Shown: positions 27,726 to 36,852, numbered from the stretch's first letter. The stretch: DNA of 64,000 nt from JAJTCH01 sp040386195 (GCA_040386195.1 JAZKFV010000022.1:6425-70424), one strand, 5' to 3'. Notes: generated by a model from the sequence alone, not told the origin. A program made the numbers and translations.

Positions 27726-28987
27726 AATTCTGATATTTTTAAAGCAATTTGATGTGCCAAAATTCTAAGCTCAGGAACGGCGGTAATTTCTAATAATTGA
27801 CCAGTTAATAATCCGCCCGCTAAATAAAAATTGGGATGATTTTTTGAAACTTCAAAACCCAAACCAGTTGCATGATGAGCAATGATTTTTTCTTCAACAA
27901 GATTACTTAATAAATCACTGGTGCGCCCAGAAAAATCAAAGCCCATCGCATTTAAAACTAAATCAGCCTCAATAGTTTTTTGATTATTTAAAGTAGCAAT
28001 AATTTGCGAATTTTTTTCTGCTAATTTTTGTAATCGACCTTGAATAATTTGTAATTTTTCAGATTGAATCATCTCCATAATTTGATCGTTGTTATCCAGC
28101 GTAATGCGATGGCGATGGATATTCCAAAAACTCAGCAAGTGGCGCAAAAATTGACGTTTTTTATTCAAGCTAAATTTTTGCCATAATTCCGAAGTGATTG
28201 ACCTGATGCCATGAATAACCGATTGCCAATCATCGGTGGCTCTTCCGGCAATTTTTAATTTATGTAAAATTTGACTCAAAGGCAAATTGGCGTCAGTAAT
28301 TTCAAGGGTTCTAACGGCTTTGGTTCTAGTTATTGAATGAGGAAGTGGTAATTTTGCGCTGCCTGAACAAGTAATAATTTTTCCTTCAAAGCCAGAATTT
28401 TTTAGACTCAAAACCGCATCAACCGTGGTTAAACCAGTGCCAATAATTAAAACTGTTCCAGATTTTGGAAGTTCATTATGATTAAAAAATTGCCAAATAT
28501 TATCGATAATTTTTTCACTTTGAAAATTTGCCGAAAGCTTTTTAACCTTTAAACCACAGGCTGCAACCACAAAATCATATTGCTTATTATTCAAAAAATA
28601 TTTTCCATCAATAAATTTTATATCAGAAATTTTTTCACTAACAAAATTTAAGCGCGGATTTTTTTTGAGCTCCAAAATAATTTCCTGCAAATAAGCCCGA
28701 TATAAAGGGCGCGGCGCAAAATTATCTTTGGCGATTTGAGGATTCTGATTTTTGATCAGCCATTTATAAAAATGCTCTTCATCAGCAAACGGCAAACCCA
28801 TTTTATCAGCTGGCACATTCAAAATATGGTGCAAATCATTGGTTTGATAGGCTTTGCCGTTATTTTGAAAATTTTCATCATCGAACAGATCGATGCGAAT
28901 TTGTGAATTTAACTGGAGCAAATTATACGCCACCGCCAATCCGGAAAATCCGCCGCCAATTATTGCAATGTTTTTGTTGTTTATCAT
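27722..28987 (-). CDS. FAD/NAD(P)-binding protein of the YdhS-like family
   Basis: From the ATG at 28987 the 421-residue product begins MINNKNIAIIGGGFSGL, a dinucleotide-binding Rossmann motif at the expected N-terminus. The longer frame (29047) adds 20 residues and overlaps a small upstream ORF. Family marks are the GKAYQTND-HHILNVPADKMGLPF stretch with a WL further on, the second Rossmann IIGTGLTTVDAVLSL and NAMGFDF near the C-terminus. The group is annotated as FAD-NAD(P)-binding of unknown substrate. Coupling to tsaB looks incidental. Confidence 0.8.
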   Translation of the reverse strand: MINNKNIAIIGGGFSGLAVAYNLLQLNSQIRIDLFDDENFQNNGKAYQTNDLHHILNVPADKMGLPFADEEHFYKWLIKNQNPQIAKDNFAPRPLYRAYLQEIILELKKNPRLNFVSEKISDIKFIDGKYFLNNKQYDFVVAACGLKVKKLSANFQSEKIIDNIWQFFNHNELPKSGTVLIIGTGLTTVDAVLSLKNSGFEGKIITCSGSAKLPLPHSITRTKAVRTLEITDANLPLSQILHKLKIAGRATDDWQSVIHGIRSITSELWQKFSLNKKRQFLRHLLSFWNIHRHRITLDNNDQIMEMIQSEKLQIIQGRLQKLAEKNSQIIATLNNQKTIEADLVLNAMGFDFSGRTSDLLSNLVEEKIIAHHATGLGFEVSKNHPNFYLAGGLLTGQLLEITAVPELRILAHQIALKISEL

Positions 28988-28994
28988 TTTTAAA

Positions 28995-29138
28995 TTAACG
29001 GAAATTTCCTGAACTTCTAGCTGATTCTTGCCCACTAATATCTCCATTTTTGGTGTAGAGTAAAAACTGGGTTATATTGCTAGGTTTTGATTTTTTAGCA
29101 TCCTTTTCTTCTGGTAATCCCTCTAAGTTTCTTTTCAT
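28995..29138 (-). CDS. Small ORF, 47 residues, uncertain
   Basis: It starts at ATG 29138 (MKRNLEGLPEEKDAKKS...) and ends with a TAA 7 bp before the FAD-protein ATG. It is hydrophilic, with no recognised motif. It may be a small gene or the end of a decayed larger one, since the adjacent bases 29203-29254 are a pepF remnant. Confidence 0.25.
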   Translation of the reverse strand: MKRNLEGLPEEKDAKKSKPSNITQFLLYTKNGDISGQESARSSGNFR

Positions 29139-29202
29139 ATTTTTATAATTTATTAGATTAAACAAGGTTAATAAAATGATGACTCAGCTTTATTATTTTT
29201 AA

Positions 29203-29254
29203 TTATTTTTCAAGCTCATCAAGAAATACCATCTAAACCTTTTAGCCAAAATCT
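29203..29254 (-). pseudogene. Decayed 3' end of a pepF copy
   Basis: On the minus strand these bases read FWLKGLDGIS and, after a frame shift, LDELEK-stop. The intact pepF ends FWQKGLDVIISYIDELEK-stop. The nucleotide match to 31013-31067 is strong, with a few small deletions. It lies downstream of the 558-residue gene, which is itself directly downstream of the intact pepF. This suggests insertion or tandem duplication that left a broken pepF tail. Confidence 0.65.
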
Positions 29255-29324
29255 ACCATCCACTCATAGTTTTAAAATTCACCGCAAATTAAGCGTTGAC
29301 TAAACTCTTTTTGAGTTGGTTTAA

Positions 29325-31001
29325 TTAGCTTGGTTGGTTGGAATTGATGTTTGGAGTTGAAACAATTTTTGATCCTAACGGCTTGGTAGGTGTTCTTCCT
29401 AATGTTTCTGGGTTAAGTGGTGAATCTCGATCTGCGTTATTTAATTGGTTAGCGTCACTAATTTTAATTAAATCTTGATACCATTGCGGAACCCCATTAA
29501 AAGTGTCGATTGGCTCTTTTCTTAGATCAAATTCATCTTTTATTTTTACCAACAAAACTTGGCAATAAGGCTTTCTTTCAATATTGACAAGCAGATGTTT
29601 AATAAGCGTTATATATTCTGGATATTCTAAAGATAACGATGCGGTTGGGTTATTTTCTAAATAATCAATTATTTTATTAATCGCCAGATAATCATTGTGA
29701 TGCAATATTCTTTTATAGAGATTGGAAGAGATTATTTTGTCATACATTTCTTCGTCGATAGTTAGCGCTAAAAATTGTTTTTCAAATTGTTTTGGATCGG
29801 CAGTTAAGTAGTAATTTAAAATATCCAATTGGGTTATTTCTAATTGGTTTGTTTCTAAAATTTCTAAAGCAATCTCAAAAATAGATTCCAATGAAAAGCG
29901 AAATTGTTCTTCTAATTCAGAGGATTCAATTTTTTTAGCAAGGCCTTCGATTAGAGTCTTCAATTTAGGCCGTGTCATTTTATAATCATTAGACATTGTT
30001 TTGGCATCAATATCAAAATCGGGAATTTGCATTATTTCCGCGAGAATAAAAATATAAATTATATTTCGATTTTCTGCATTTATTTGGTCTATAAAAATAT
30101 CAAAATCTTCAGATGTTTTATTTATCTTAAATTTCTCACAAACGCCACCCATCACTTCACAAATCCCAATGCTTGAAGCTTGCGGAATTCTAACATTATT
30201 TATTCTTTTGGATTTAGGCCTGGGTTTTCTTTCATCTTTCACGGGGATTGATGCAACTAATTCATTTTCGATGTCTATAATATGCGTCTCTAAAAATGTT
30301 ACTCTTGTTAAATCTTTGAGTTTTCTGGCTGTGATTATATTTAAATAATCTCTCTGAGTATTGTGTATCAGGAGCTGATAAAAAGATGAAAATGATTCAA
30401 AGGTAAGATGCGGTTGTTTCTTTTTTACCGCCAAAAATAATGAATTTAGAAAATCCGCCTCGCGACACAGCGTTAGAATTTCTGCAAAATTGCTTGGCTG
30501 CAATTCTGAATCTATTCCCAAAAGATATTCTGGAGGAACTAATTCTGGCGCCAAATCTTGATCCGTTAAAATTGCAAGCAAACGATTATAACGACTATTT
30601 TGTTCGACAAGATCTTCTGATTTGACACTATCAATTTTTAAAGCGGACTCATCATATTTTTGTTGACACTTTTGATGAATATCTTTTGTTATTTCGTCTA
30701 GAGCCCGCAAGAAATCGGCACTTATTTTTTTTATTGCCTGTTCAACCTGATGCCTGTTTAAGCCATTTTTAGCCAAAAGAACACTATCCTTACGAACGAT
30801 ATTGTATGTTGTTAACATAAAATTATATTCGCTCATCAAATTCGAATATTCCATTGCAAGTAAGCGATCTAAAAATCTAGACTCAAAACTCATCACTTCG
30901 CCGCTTTCAATTTCTCTTATAACTTGAGCGAACAGACCTAAATATTCTTTTGTTTGTTCCTCAGAGATCTGGCTTGGCAAGAGTTTTGAAGTTTTTGTCA
31001 T
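29325..31001 (-). CDS. Hypothetical helical protein (558 residues)
   Basis: No domain is recognised. The protein is almost wholly predicted helix, Leu/Glu/Lys/Ile rich, with no signal peptide or membrane helix. The final 35 residues (RDSPLNPETLGRTPTKPL... to NINSNQPS) are disordered and Pro/Ser/Thr/Asn-rich, as in many secreted proteins. The start MTKTSKLLPS resembles the start of pepF (MTKTKKLNNLP). It lies between intact pepF and a decayed pepF 3' end. A short hairpin (AACTC-AAAAA-GAGTT) follows the stop on the minus strand. An acquired or effector-like gene is plausible. Confidence 0.6.
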   Translation of the reverse strand: MTKTSKLLPSQISEEQTKEYLGLFAQVIREIESGEVMSFESRFLDRLLAMEYSNLMSEYNFMLTTYNIVRKDSVLLAKNGLNRHQVEQAIKKISADFLRALDEITKDIHQKCQQKYDESALKIDSVKSEDLVEQNSRYNRLLAILTDQDLAPELVPPEYLLGIDSELQPSNFAEILTLCREADFLNSLFLAVKKKQPHLTFESFSSFYQLLIHNTQRDYLNIITARKLKDLTRVTFLETHIIDIENELVASIPVKDERKPRPKSKRINNVRIPQASSIGICEVMGGVCEKFKINKTSEDFDIFIDQINAENRNIIYIFILAEIMQIPDFDIDAKTMSNDYKMTRPKLKTLIEGLAKKIESSELEEQFRFSLESIFEIALEILETNQLEITQLDILNYYLTADPKQFEKQFLALTIDEEMYDKIISSNLYKRILHHNDYLAINKIIDYLENNPTASLSLEYPEYITLIKHLLVNIERKPYCQVLLVKIKDEFDLRKEPIDTFNGVPQWYQDLIKISDANQLNNADRDSPLNPETLGRTPTKPLGSKIVSTPNINSNQPS

Positions 31002-31010
31002 AGATTTATA

Positions 31011-32786
31011 TTATTTTTCCAACTCATCAATATAAGAAATTATCACATCTAAACCTTTCTGCCAAAAATCTGCTTTGCTAGCGTCTAATCCAAATGGAGC
31101 CAATAAATCCTTGTGATGCAAGGTTCCGCCAGCTTCTAACATTTTGAAATATTTATCTTCAAAGCCTTTCAAACCCGATTTGTAAACGCCGTAAAGTGAG
31201 TTGACTAAACAATCGCCAAAGGCATAAGAATAAACATAAAATGGCGAGTGGATGAAATGGGGAATGTATGACCAATAATATTTATATTCGTCATCAAAAG
31301 TGAATACATCGCCGAGGCTTTCTTTTTGTACTTCCATCCAAAATTGATTTAATTTTTCGATAGAAATTTCACCTTTTTTGCGCTCATCATGAACCTTTTT
31401 CTCAAAATCCAGAAAGGCAATTTGACGCACGACAGTGTTGATCATATCTTCAACTTTGGCGGCGATAATCAATTTTCTTTTTTGCGGATTTTTTTCACGA
31501 CGCAAAATTTCTTGGAAAGTTAATTGTTCGCCAAAAACCGAAGCAGTTTCTGCCAAAGTGAGTGGCGTTCCTGCCATCAAACAACCTTGCGAGCCAGATA
31601 AAACCTGATGCACGCCGTGCCCTAATTCGTGAGCCAAAGTCATAACATCGCGAACTTTTCCTTGATAATTTAACATCAAATAGGGGTGAACGCTAGGCAC
31701 AGTTGGATGGGCAAACGCGCCAGAATCTTTACCATCTTTTACGCCAACATCAATCCAGGCATTATCAAAAAACTTTTGACCTAATTTGGCTAATTTTGGT
31801 GAAAAAGAATTATAGGCACAGGCAACGATTTCTTTGGCTTCATCCCAAGCGATCAATTTATTTTCTGATGCAGAAATTGGCGCGTTGCGATCTGAATAAT
31901 GCAACTTTTTTTTGCCTAAAATTTTGGCTTTAATTTTGTAATAACGATGTGAAATTGCTGGATAATTTTTCTTTACGGTTTTAATCAAACTTTCAACAAC
32001 TTCATCTTCAATAAAATTACTCAAATTACGGCTGGAAATAGGCGTAGCAAAGCCGCGCCATTTATCATAAATGTCTTTATCTTTAGCTAAAATATTGGTG
32101 ATATAAGCTAAAATTTTGCTATTTTCTTGTAAAACTTGCCCAATAATTTTTGCCGCTTTGCGTCTGGTTTTTTCATCTTTATTGCACAGTAAATCAAAAA
32201 TCTGCGACGAGTTCAAAGTTTTTTTATCGAATGGAAATTTCAAATTGTTAATGGTTTCATCAAACAAGCGACTCCAAGCCGCTCCACCAGTTGCTGATTT
32301 TTCGAGCAACATTTTTTCTAACTCTTCACTTAACTGATATTTTTTAAAAACTCTAACATCGCGAAGATAGGGCTGATAACGCTGTAAATCCTTATTATCC
32401 TTAATCAAAGCACTCAACTTTTTGTCTTCAATTTGATTAATTTCTAATTCAAAAAACACCATCAAACTCGAAATATCATTAATCTTTTCTGAAGAATCTT
32501 GATAAAACGCCGTATCCTTTGGGCTGTTTAAATTCGTGGCGTAATTGAGATAAGCAAAGCTAGAAATCTTTCCCAAAAGCTCAGAGATTTTTTCATATTC
32601 TTTAATTGCTTTGGCTAAATTAATCGCCGAAATTCCCGACAATTTTCCTTGATAATTTTTCTTAAATTTTGTCGCCAAATCACCAGCCAATTTAAAATCT
32701 TCAGCAATTTTTTTATCAGTGATTGATTTATAGAAATCAGTCAAATCCCAGTTCGGCAAGTTATTTAGTTTTTTTGTTTTGGTCAT
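31011..32786 (-). CDS. pepF: Oligoendopeptidase F family metallopeptidase
   Basis: The 591-residue M3-family zinc peptidase is cytoplasmic and cuts oligopeptides. The zinc site HELGH is at His386 to His390, in TLAHELGHGVHQ. The third ligand region (AETASVFGEQLT) follows, and the C-terminal YWSYIPHFIHSPFYVYSYAFGD stretch is typical of PepF. ATG start at 32786, overlapping the end of dinD by 26 bp in another frame of the same strand. Peptide uptake fits the peptide-binding protein at 36861. Confidence 0.93.
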   Translation of the reverse strand: MTKTKKLNNLPNWDLTDFYKSITDKKIAEDFKLAGDLATKFKKNYQGKLSGISAINLAKAIKEYEKISELLGKISSFAYLNYATNLNSPKDTAFYQDSSEKINDISSLMVFFELEINQIEDKKLSALIKDNKDLQRYQPYLRDVRVFKKYQLSEELEKMLLEKSATGGAAWSRLFDETINNLKFPFDKKTLNSSQIFDLLCNKDEKTRRKAAKIIGQVLQENSKILAYITNILAKDKDIYDKWRGFATPISSRNLSNFIEDEVVESLIKTVKKNYPAISHRYYKIKAKILGKKKLHYSDRNAPISASENKLIAWDEAKEIVACAYNSFSPKLAKLGQKFFDNAWIDVGVKDGKDSGAFAHPTVPSVHPYLMLNYQGKVRDVMTLAHELGHGVHQVLSGSQGCLMAGTPLTLAETASVFGEQLTFQEILRREKNPQKRKLIIAAKVEDMINTVVRQIAFLDFEKKVHDERKKGEISIEKLNQFWMEVQKESLGDVFTFDDEYKYYWSYIPHFIHSPFYVYSYAFGDCLVNSLYGVYKSGLKGFEDKYFKMLEAGGTLHHKDLLAPFGLDASKADFWQKGLDVIISYIDELEK

Positions 32787-33636
32787 TTGTTGTTAATTTT
32801 TTATTGTTGGTAGATTTTTTTATTGTCTCAATTTTTTTAATACTCTCAGCCGTTGGCAGCTTTTCTGGCATAATTCCGCCAATTTCAGCAATGGTTTGTC
32901 TTACTTTTCTACCAATTTCAAAATGAGTTTTATTGGCTTGAGTTTTACCTTTGATATGTTCACGGCGCAATTTTTCTTCAGTTTGAGTGGCGCGAAATAA
33001 ATTAGCAGCAAGTTCAGTGCTGCCCATATGATCGAGAATTTTTTGGCTTTTTTTCAAGCCTTTTTTCTGATGAATTGCCTGATGATCCAAGCCGCCATAT
33101 AAGCCTTTATAACCATGATTTTGGAAAATTGCATAATCAATTGAATTAATTACTCCTGAATCTTTAGCGGTAGAAGCAAGCTGAATATTGTGTCTAGTTA
33201 ATTCATTACGCAGAAAAAGTCTTTTTTCATCTTCATTGCTCAAGCCGCTATTTTCTTTCATCTGCCTGACTTCTTGCAAGCGAGTTTGCAGGGCAAAATA
33301 ACTTTGACCCAGCGCCACAATTTCTTTGGAAGGATCGGCGTTTTGCACAATCAAATAACAGGCGTAACGCGATAGTTTTACATTCTCAATTTCTCTTTTA
33401 GCGCCACTTCCTAAATCGACCATTTCGAGGATATCCTCGAAATGGTCTGAAACCTTATAGTTGCTGTTCCGGCAGGATTCTTGAGCTTTAGCAATTACCG
33501 GTACAAAATGACGATATTCTGAATATTCTAAAATTTTTGCTAACTCCCTAGCAGTCCAAAATTCATTGCCGTTGCGGTCAATTTTTTTGCTATTTTCGAA
33601 GATTTTTAAACTAGTTTTTGTGAGTTGGTTTTTCAT
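32761..33636 (-). CDS. dinD: DNA damage-inducible protein D (DinD)
   Basis: At 291 residues this matches DinD: N-terminal BRO-like domain with FWTARELAKILEYSEYRHF, the SDHF...MVDLGSGAKREIENVKLSRYACYLI core, and the C-terminal RNELTRHNIQLASTAKDSGV and NHGYKGLYGGL segments. In E. coli the SOS-induced protein inhibits RecA filament activity. No LexA box was found in the 70 bp upstream. A perfect 30-bp palindrome lies inside the gene. The C-terminus is a Lys/Asn/Thr-rich tail where it overlaps pepF. Confidence 0.9.
   Translation of the reverse strand: MKNQLTKTSLKIFENSKKIDRNGNEFWTARELAKILEYSEYRHFVPVIAKAQESCRNSNYKVSDHFEDILEMVDLGSGAKREIENVKLSRYACYLIVQNADPSKEIVALGQSYFALQTRLQEVRQMKENSGLSNEDEKRLFLRNELTRHNIQLASTAKDSGVINSIDYAIFQNHGYKGLYGGLDHQAIHQKKGLKKSQKILDHMGSTELAANLFRATQTEEKLRREHIKGKTQANKTHFEIGRKVRQTIAEIGGIMPEKLPTAESIKKIETIKKSTNNKKLTTNDQNKKTK
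33418..33447. repeat. Perfect 30-bp palindrome inside dinD
   Basis: Two 15-bp halves GACCATTTCGAGGAT and its exact complement meet with no spacer. In dinD they encode the HFEDILEMVD segment of a conserved motif. A chance occurrence in a window this size is unlikely. Confidence 0.9.
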
Positions 33637-33706
33637 AGGTTTTTGTGGCTTTGGGTTTAATAAAAATAACTCGGCTTAATTTATTTATATTTTTTTAATC
33701 ATCAAT

Positions 33707-34999
33707 TTATAACTTCTCAAACACCGCCACCAGCTCCAAATGATGGCTATAAACGAACTGATCAATGGCTTTGATTTTGGTAATTTTATAACCGTTTTGT
33801 AGCAAGATTTTAGCATCAACTGCGAAAGCTGAAGGGTTGCAGGAAATATAGATTACGGATTTGATTTTGGATTTGGCTAAATGTTGAGTTTGAGATTCAG
33901 CGCCGTTGCGTGGCGGGTTGATGATGGCGAGGTGTTGACCGGTTAATTCTTTGGGAAGTAATGGAGTTTTGACTAAATCTTTTTCAAAGCCTTGAATTTT
34001 CTGGTTGAGATTATTTTTGGTGGCGTTCTTGTTTAAAGCTTCGATCATTGATTTTTCGCCTTCAAAAGCTTTGATGTGGGTTTTGGCATTTTGGGATAGA
34101 GCAGCGAAGCTGTAAGTTCCAATGCCGCAATATAAATCAACTATGTTAAGAATTTTTTCTGGGTTTTTGGTTTGTAATGAAGTAACTAAATCGTTGATCT
34201 CATTGATAATTATATCTTGCCCAGCCTTGGTTGCTTGTAGAAAAATATTGGCGTTGAGGTCGATTTTTATATCGCCGAAAAATAATTGGGGGATTTGAGA
34301 TTGGTAAATCAAATTACAATCATCAGCAATTCTATAAGCCAAACTAATGATGTTATTGTCTTTAGCGAAATTGGTTAACCCATCAGCAACTTCAAGGCTT
34401 GGCGCAATTGGAGTTTGCAGAATTGCAGCAATTCCGTTATCAAATTTGGTGATTGAAATTTGAGTGATTTTGGTGGTTATATTTTTGACTAAATCTTGCA
34501 AAGGATGAATTAAAGCGGCGATTTCTTTTTCCAAAATCAAGCAGCTTTCAATTTTTACCACGTCATTACTATTCTCACGGAAAAATCCTAAACGATGATT
34601 ATGATCAACTTGAAAATTTACCCTTCTTCTAAAACCAGCTGGAATAAAGCTCCAATCGATATTGCCATCGAAAGTGATTTGATCTCTGGCAAATAAATCT
34701 AAGAGAATTTTTTGTTTAAAACTTTGGTAATAATCCACTGTTAAATGTTGTAAAGAACATCCGCCACAATCAGCAAAATGAGGGCAGGGAGGAGTTGCGC
34801 GATCTGGACTTGGTGAGATTATTTTGATTAAATTAGCGGCAATAAATTTGCTATTTTCTTTGATAATTTGCGCTTCAATTTTATCGCCAATTAAGGTTTT
34901 GGAGACGAAGATTTTTTTATTCTTTTTGTTATTTGGCGCCAGAGAAAAACCTTGTCCAAGGTTGGAAATGCCGGTGATTTCGATGATTTGATTAGTCAT
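33707..34999 (-). CDS. rlmD: TRAM-domain 23S rRNA (uracil-C5)-methyltransferase, RlmD-like
   Basis: The 430-residue protein has an N-terminal TRAM domain (about 1-58) and a [4Fe-4S] cluster motif CPHFADCGGC with the fourth Cys in KIESCLIL. A Rossmann methyltransferase domain follows with DLYCGIGTYSFAA, NPPRNGAE and the catalytic Cys in IYISCNPSAF. Such enzymes make m5U in 23S rRNA (1939, sometimes 747). RlmD and RlmC/TrmA relatives are hard to separate by eye, and the cluster favours RlmD/C. ATG at 34999, with psd upstream across two GC-rich hairpins. Confidence 0.85.
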   Translation of the reverse strand: MTNQIIEITGISNLGQGFSLAPNNKKNKKIFVSKTLIGDKIEAQIIKENSKFIAANLIKIISPSPDRATPPCPHFADCGGCSLQHLTVDYYQSFKQKILLDLFARDQITFDGNIDWSFIPAGFRRRVNFQVDHNHRLGFFRENSNDVVKIESCLILEKEIAALIHPLQDLVKNITTKITQISITKFDNGIAAILQTPIAPSLEVADGLTNFAKDNNIISLAYRIADDCNLIYQSQIPQLFFGDIKIDLNANIFLQATKAGQDIIINEINDLVTSLQTKNPEKILNIVDLYCGIGTYSFAALSQNAKTHIKAFEGEKSMIEALNKNATKNNLNQKIQGFEKDLVKTPLLPKELTGQHLAIINPPRNGAESQTQHLAKSKIKSVIYISCNPSAFAVDAKILLQNGYKITKIKAIDQFVYSHHLELVAVFEKL

Positions 35000-35023
35000 T
35001 ATTCGTAGTTTGGAATGAAGGTT

Positions 35024-35071
35024 GGGTCGGCATTAAATGCCGACCCTTTGTAGGGGCGTATTGAATACGCC
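35024..35071. repeat. Pair of GC-rich hairpins between psd and rlmD
   Basis: GGGTCGGCAT/ATGCCGACCC (35024-35046, 3-nt loop) and GGCGTA/TACGCC (35055-35071) lie side by side. They stand out in base composition from the AT-rich surroundings and resemble dispersed REP-like units of the AATACGCCCCTAC type. They follow the psd stop, so they may also end or protect its mRNA. Confidence 0.7.
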
Positions 35072-35084
35072 TTTTGGAGGAAAT

Positions 35085-35762
35085 CTATAACTCGCCAATC
35101 ACAGTTTCGCCGCCAACCATAGTTTGACCGACTAAAACTTTAACTTGAGAAGTTTTTGGCAAATAAATATCAGCGCGGCTGCCAAAGCGGATGATGCCGT
35201 ATCTTTCGCCAGCTTCAACTTCTGCACCTTCTTTTAAATCAGAAACAATTCTTCTGGCAACTAAACCGGCAACTTGCACAAAGACAATTTGCGCGCCGCT
35301 TTTAGTTTTAACAACTGCAGAATTTCTTTCATTTTCTGCGCTGGCTTCTTCCAAATTAGCGCTGAAAAATTTACCTTCTTGATATTTCACTTGAGTGATT
35401 TTGCCCGCAATTGGCGCGCGGTTCACATGCACATTAAAAACATTTAAAAACACGCTGATTTTTGTCCAATCATTATTAGCCAAACCTAATTCTGCTGGCG
35501 GAGTTGCGTTTTGTTCAATCAAATTGATCACGCCATCTGCCGGGCTGATAATTAAATTTTCGCCTCTTGGAGTGAATCTTTCCGGATCACGAAAAAAGAA
35601 AATACACCATAAAGTTAAAACCAAACCAATTGTGCCCAAAGTGCTGCTCATTAGAGCTAAAATGATGGTTGCAACAGCAAAAATGAGAATGAATTTGAAA
35701 CCTTCTTTGTGGATTGGAACGAGGATGACTTTTGCTAAGTCGGTTATGTGATTGTTGGACAT
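35085..35762 (-). CDS. psd: Phosphatidylserine decarboxylase
   Basis: The 225-residue proenzyme is of the short PSD type. Two N-terminal hydrophobic helices (about 20-55) anchor it. SPADGVI and FLNVFNVHVNRAPIAGKI are family motifs, and the RFGSRADIYLP segment near 200 carries the Gly-Ser autocleavage site that yields the pyruvoyl group. It converts phosphatidylserine to phosphatidylethanolamine. pssA, the usual downstream partner, is missing here. A heptad repeat lies directly upstream. Confidence 0.95.
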   Translation of the reverse strand: MSNNHITDLAKVILVPIHKEGFKFILIFAVATIILALMSSTLGTIGLVLTLWCIFFFRDPERFTPRGENLIISPADGVINLIEQNATPPAELGLANNDWTKISVFLNVFNVHVNRAPIAGKITQVKYQEGKFFSANLEEASAENERNSAVVKTKSGAQIVFVQVAGLVARRIVSDLKEGAEVEAGERYGIIRFGSRADIYLPKTSQVKVLVGQTMVGGETVIGEL

Positions 35763-35767
35763 AAATT

Positions 35768-35798
35768 TAATGATTAATTGTTAATGATTAATGGTTAA
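35768..35798. repeat. TTAATGR heptad repeat upstream of psd
   Basis: Units TTAATGA, TTAATTG and TTAATGG follow each other just upstream of the psd start. It is the same family as 7819-7905, but with no clear inverted partner. Confidence 0.6.
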
Positions 35799-35838
35799 AG
35801 ACGGCTTGGATTATGTTTATAGTTAGTTAAAAAACAAT

Positions 35839-36759
35839 CTATAATGCGGATTTGCAATCCATTTCGATCTGCAATTTTAGATCTGCAATTGAATTAAATT
35901 TCCTTTCTTCGCGGATAAAATCAAGTAATTCAACAATAATTTTTTTGCCATAAATTTGTTGATCAAAATTAAAAATATGCACTTCAAAAAGTGGCTGAGT
36001 GCCTTCAAATGTTGGTTTAATTCCAAAGTTTAAAATGGCAGAATGTTTTTTTCCATCCAGCCAAACTAACGCTTTATAAACTCCAAATTTAGGTTTAATC
36101 AAATCTTTTTTAGGCAGAAAATTGGCGGTTGGAAAGCCCAAAGTGCGGGCTAATTTTTTGCCTTGGATTACTATTCCACCAACTTGATAATTATGTCCAA
36201 GCATTTGATTGGCAGCTTTGATATTGCCAGAAGTAATTAAATTTCTAATTTTGGTTGAAGAATAAATCTGAGAATCAAAACCGCTTTTGGCGGCAATTTG
36301 GTGGAAAGAAAAATTATGAATTCCGGCTAATTGTTGCAGCAAATTAGCGTCTCCCAAACGATCTTTGCCAAAAATAAAATCGTAACCAATAATCAAATGT
36401 TTGATTTTGAGTTTCTTAACTAAAATTTTTTCAACAAAATCTTCGGCGGATAAATTAGCCAGCTGCTTGTTAAAACTGCCAATAAAAACAATATCGACAA
36501 GATTTTTATTTTTTAGAAAAGTTAATTTTTGAGATAAAGAAAAAAGCTTTTGATCGAAGATTTGCGCGGGTTTAATGATTTTTAATGGATGCGGTTCAAA
36601 AGTTAAAAGTGCCGATTTTAAATTTTCACTGCTGGCAATTCTTTTGGCATTATTTAAAATTTCCTGATGCCCCAAATGAATTCCGTCAAAATTGCCGATG
36701 GTTAAAACCGTGTTTTGGAAATTGTGGTTGATGTTGTGAAAGTTTTTGATAATTTGCAT
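35839..36759 (-). CDS. ribF: Bifunctional riboflavin kinase/FAD synthetase RibF
   Basis: The 306-residue RibF phosphorylates riboflavin to FMN and adenylates it to FAD. The N-terminal nucleotidyltransferase has TIGNFDGIHLGHQ (the HxGH motif), and STKIRNLI follows. The C-terminal riboflavin kinase has RTLGFPTANF, GVYKALVWLDG and ILNFGIKPTF. It supplies flavin for the several FAD enzymes in the window. It is divergent from the peptide-binding protein across a heptad inverted repeat. Confidence 0.95.
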   Translation of the reverse strand: MQIIKNFHNINHNFQNTVLTIGNFDGIHLGHQEILNNAKRIASSENLKSALLTFEPHPLKIIKPAQIFDQKLFSLSQKLTFLKNKNLVDIVFIGSFNKQLANLSAEDFVEKILVKKLKIKHLIIGYDFIFGKDRLGDANLLQQLAGIHNFSFHQIAAKSGFDSQIYSSTKIRNLITSGNIKAANQMLGHNYQVGGIVIQGKKLARTLGFPTANFLPKKDLIKPKFGVYKALVWLDGKKHSAILNFGIKPTFEGTQPLFEVHIFNFDQQIYGKKIIVELLDFIREERKFNSIADLKLQIEMDCKSAL

Positions 36760-36767
36760 TCTTAATT

Positions 36768-36852
36768 TAGTCGTAAGTCGTAAGTCATAAGTCGTGAGTG
36801 GTTAGTAATAATCCTTATTTACTTACGACTTACGACTTACGACTTACGACTA
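36768..36852. repeat. GTAAGTC heptad inverted repeat (ribF / binding protein)
   Basis: Left arm 36768-36792 and right arm 36828-36852 are reverse complements over 25 bp with one mismatch. Both are made of a 7-bp unit (AGTCGTA / TACGACT), with further degenerate units inside. It fills the gap between divergent genes and has the same architecture as the TTAATGR repeats but a different unit. Confidence 0.85.
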
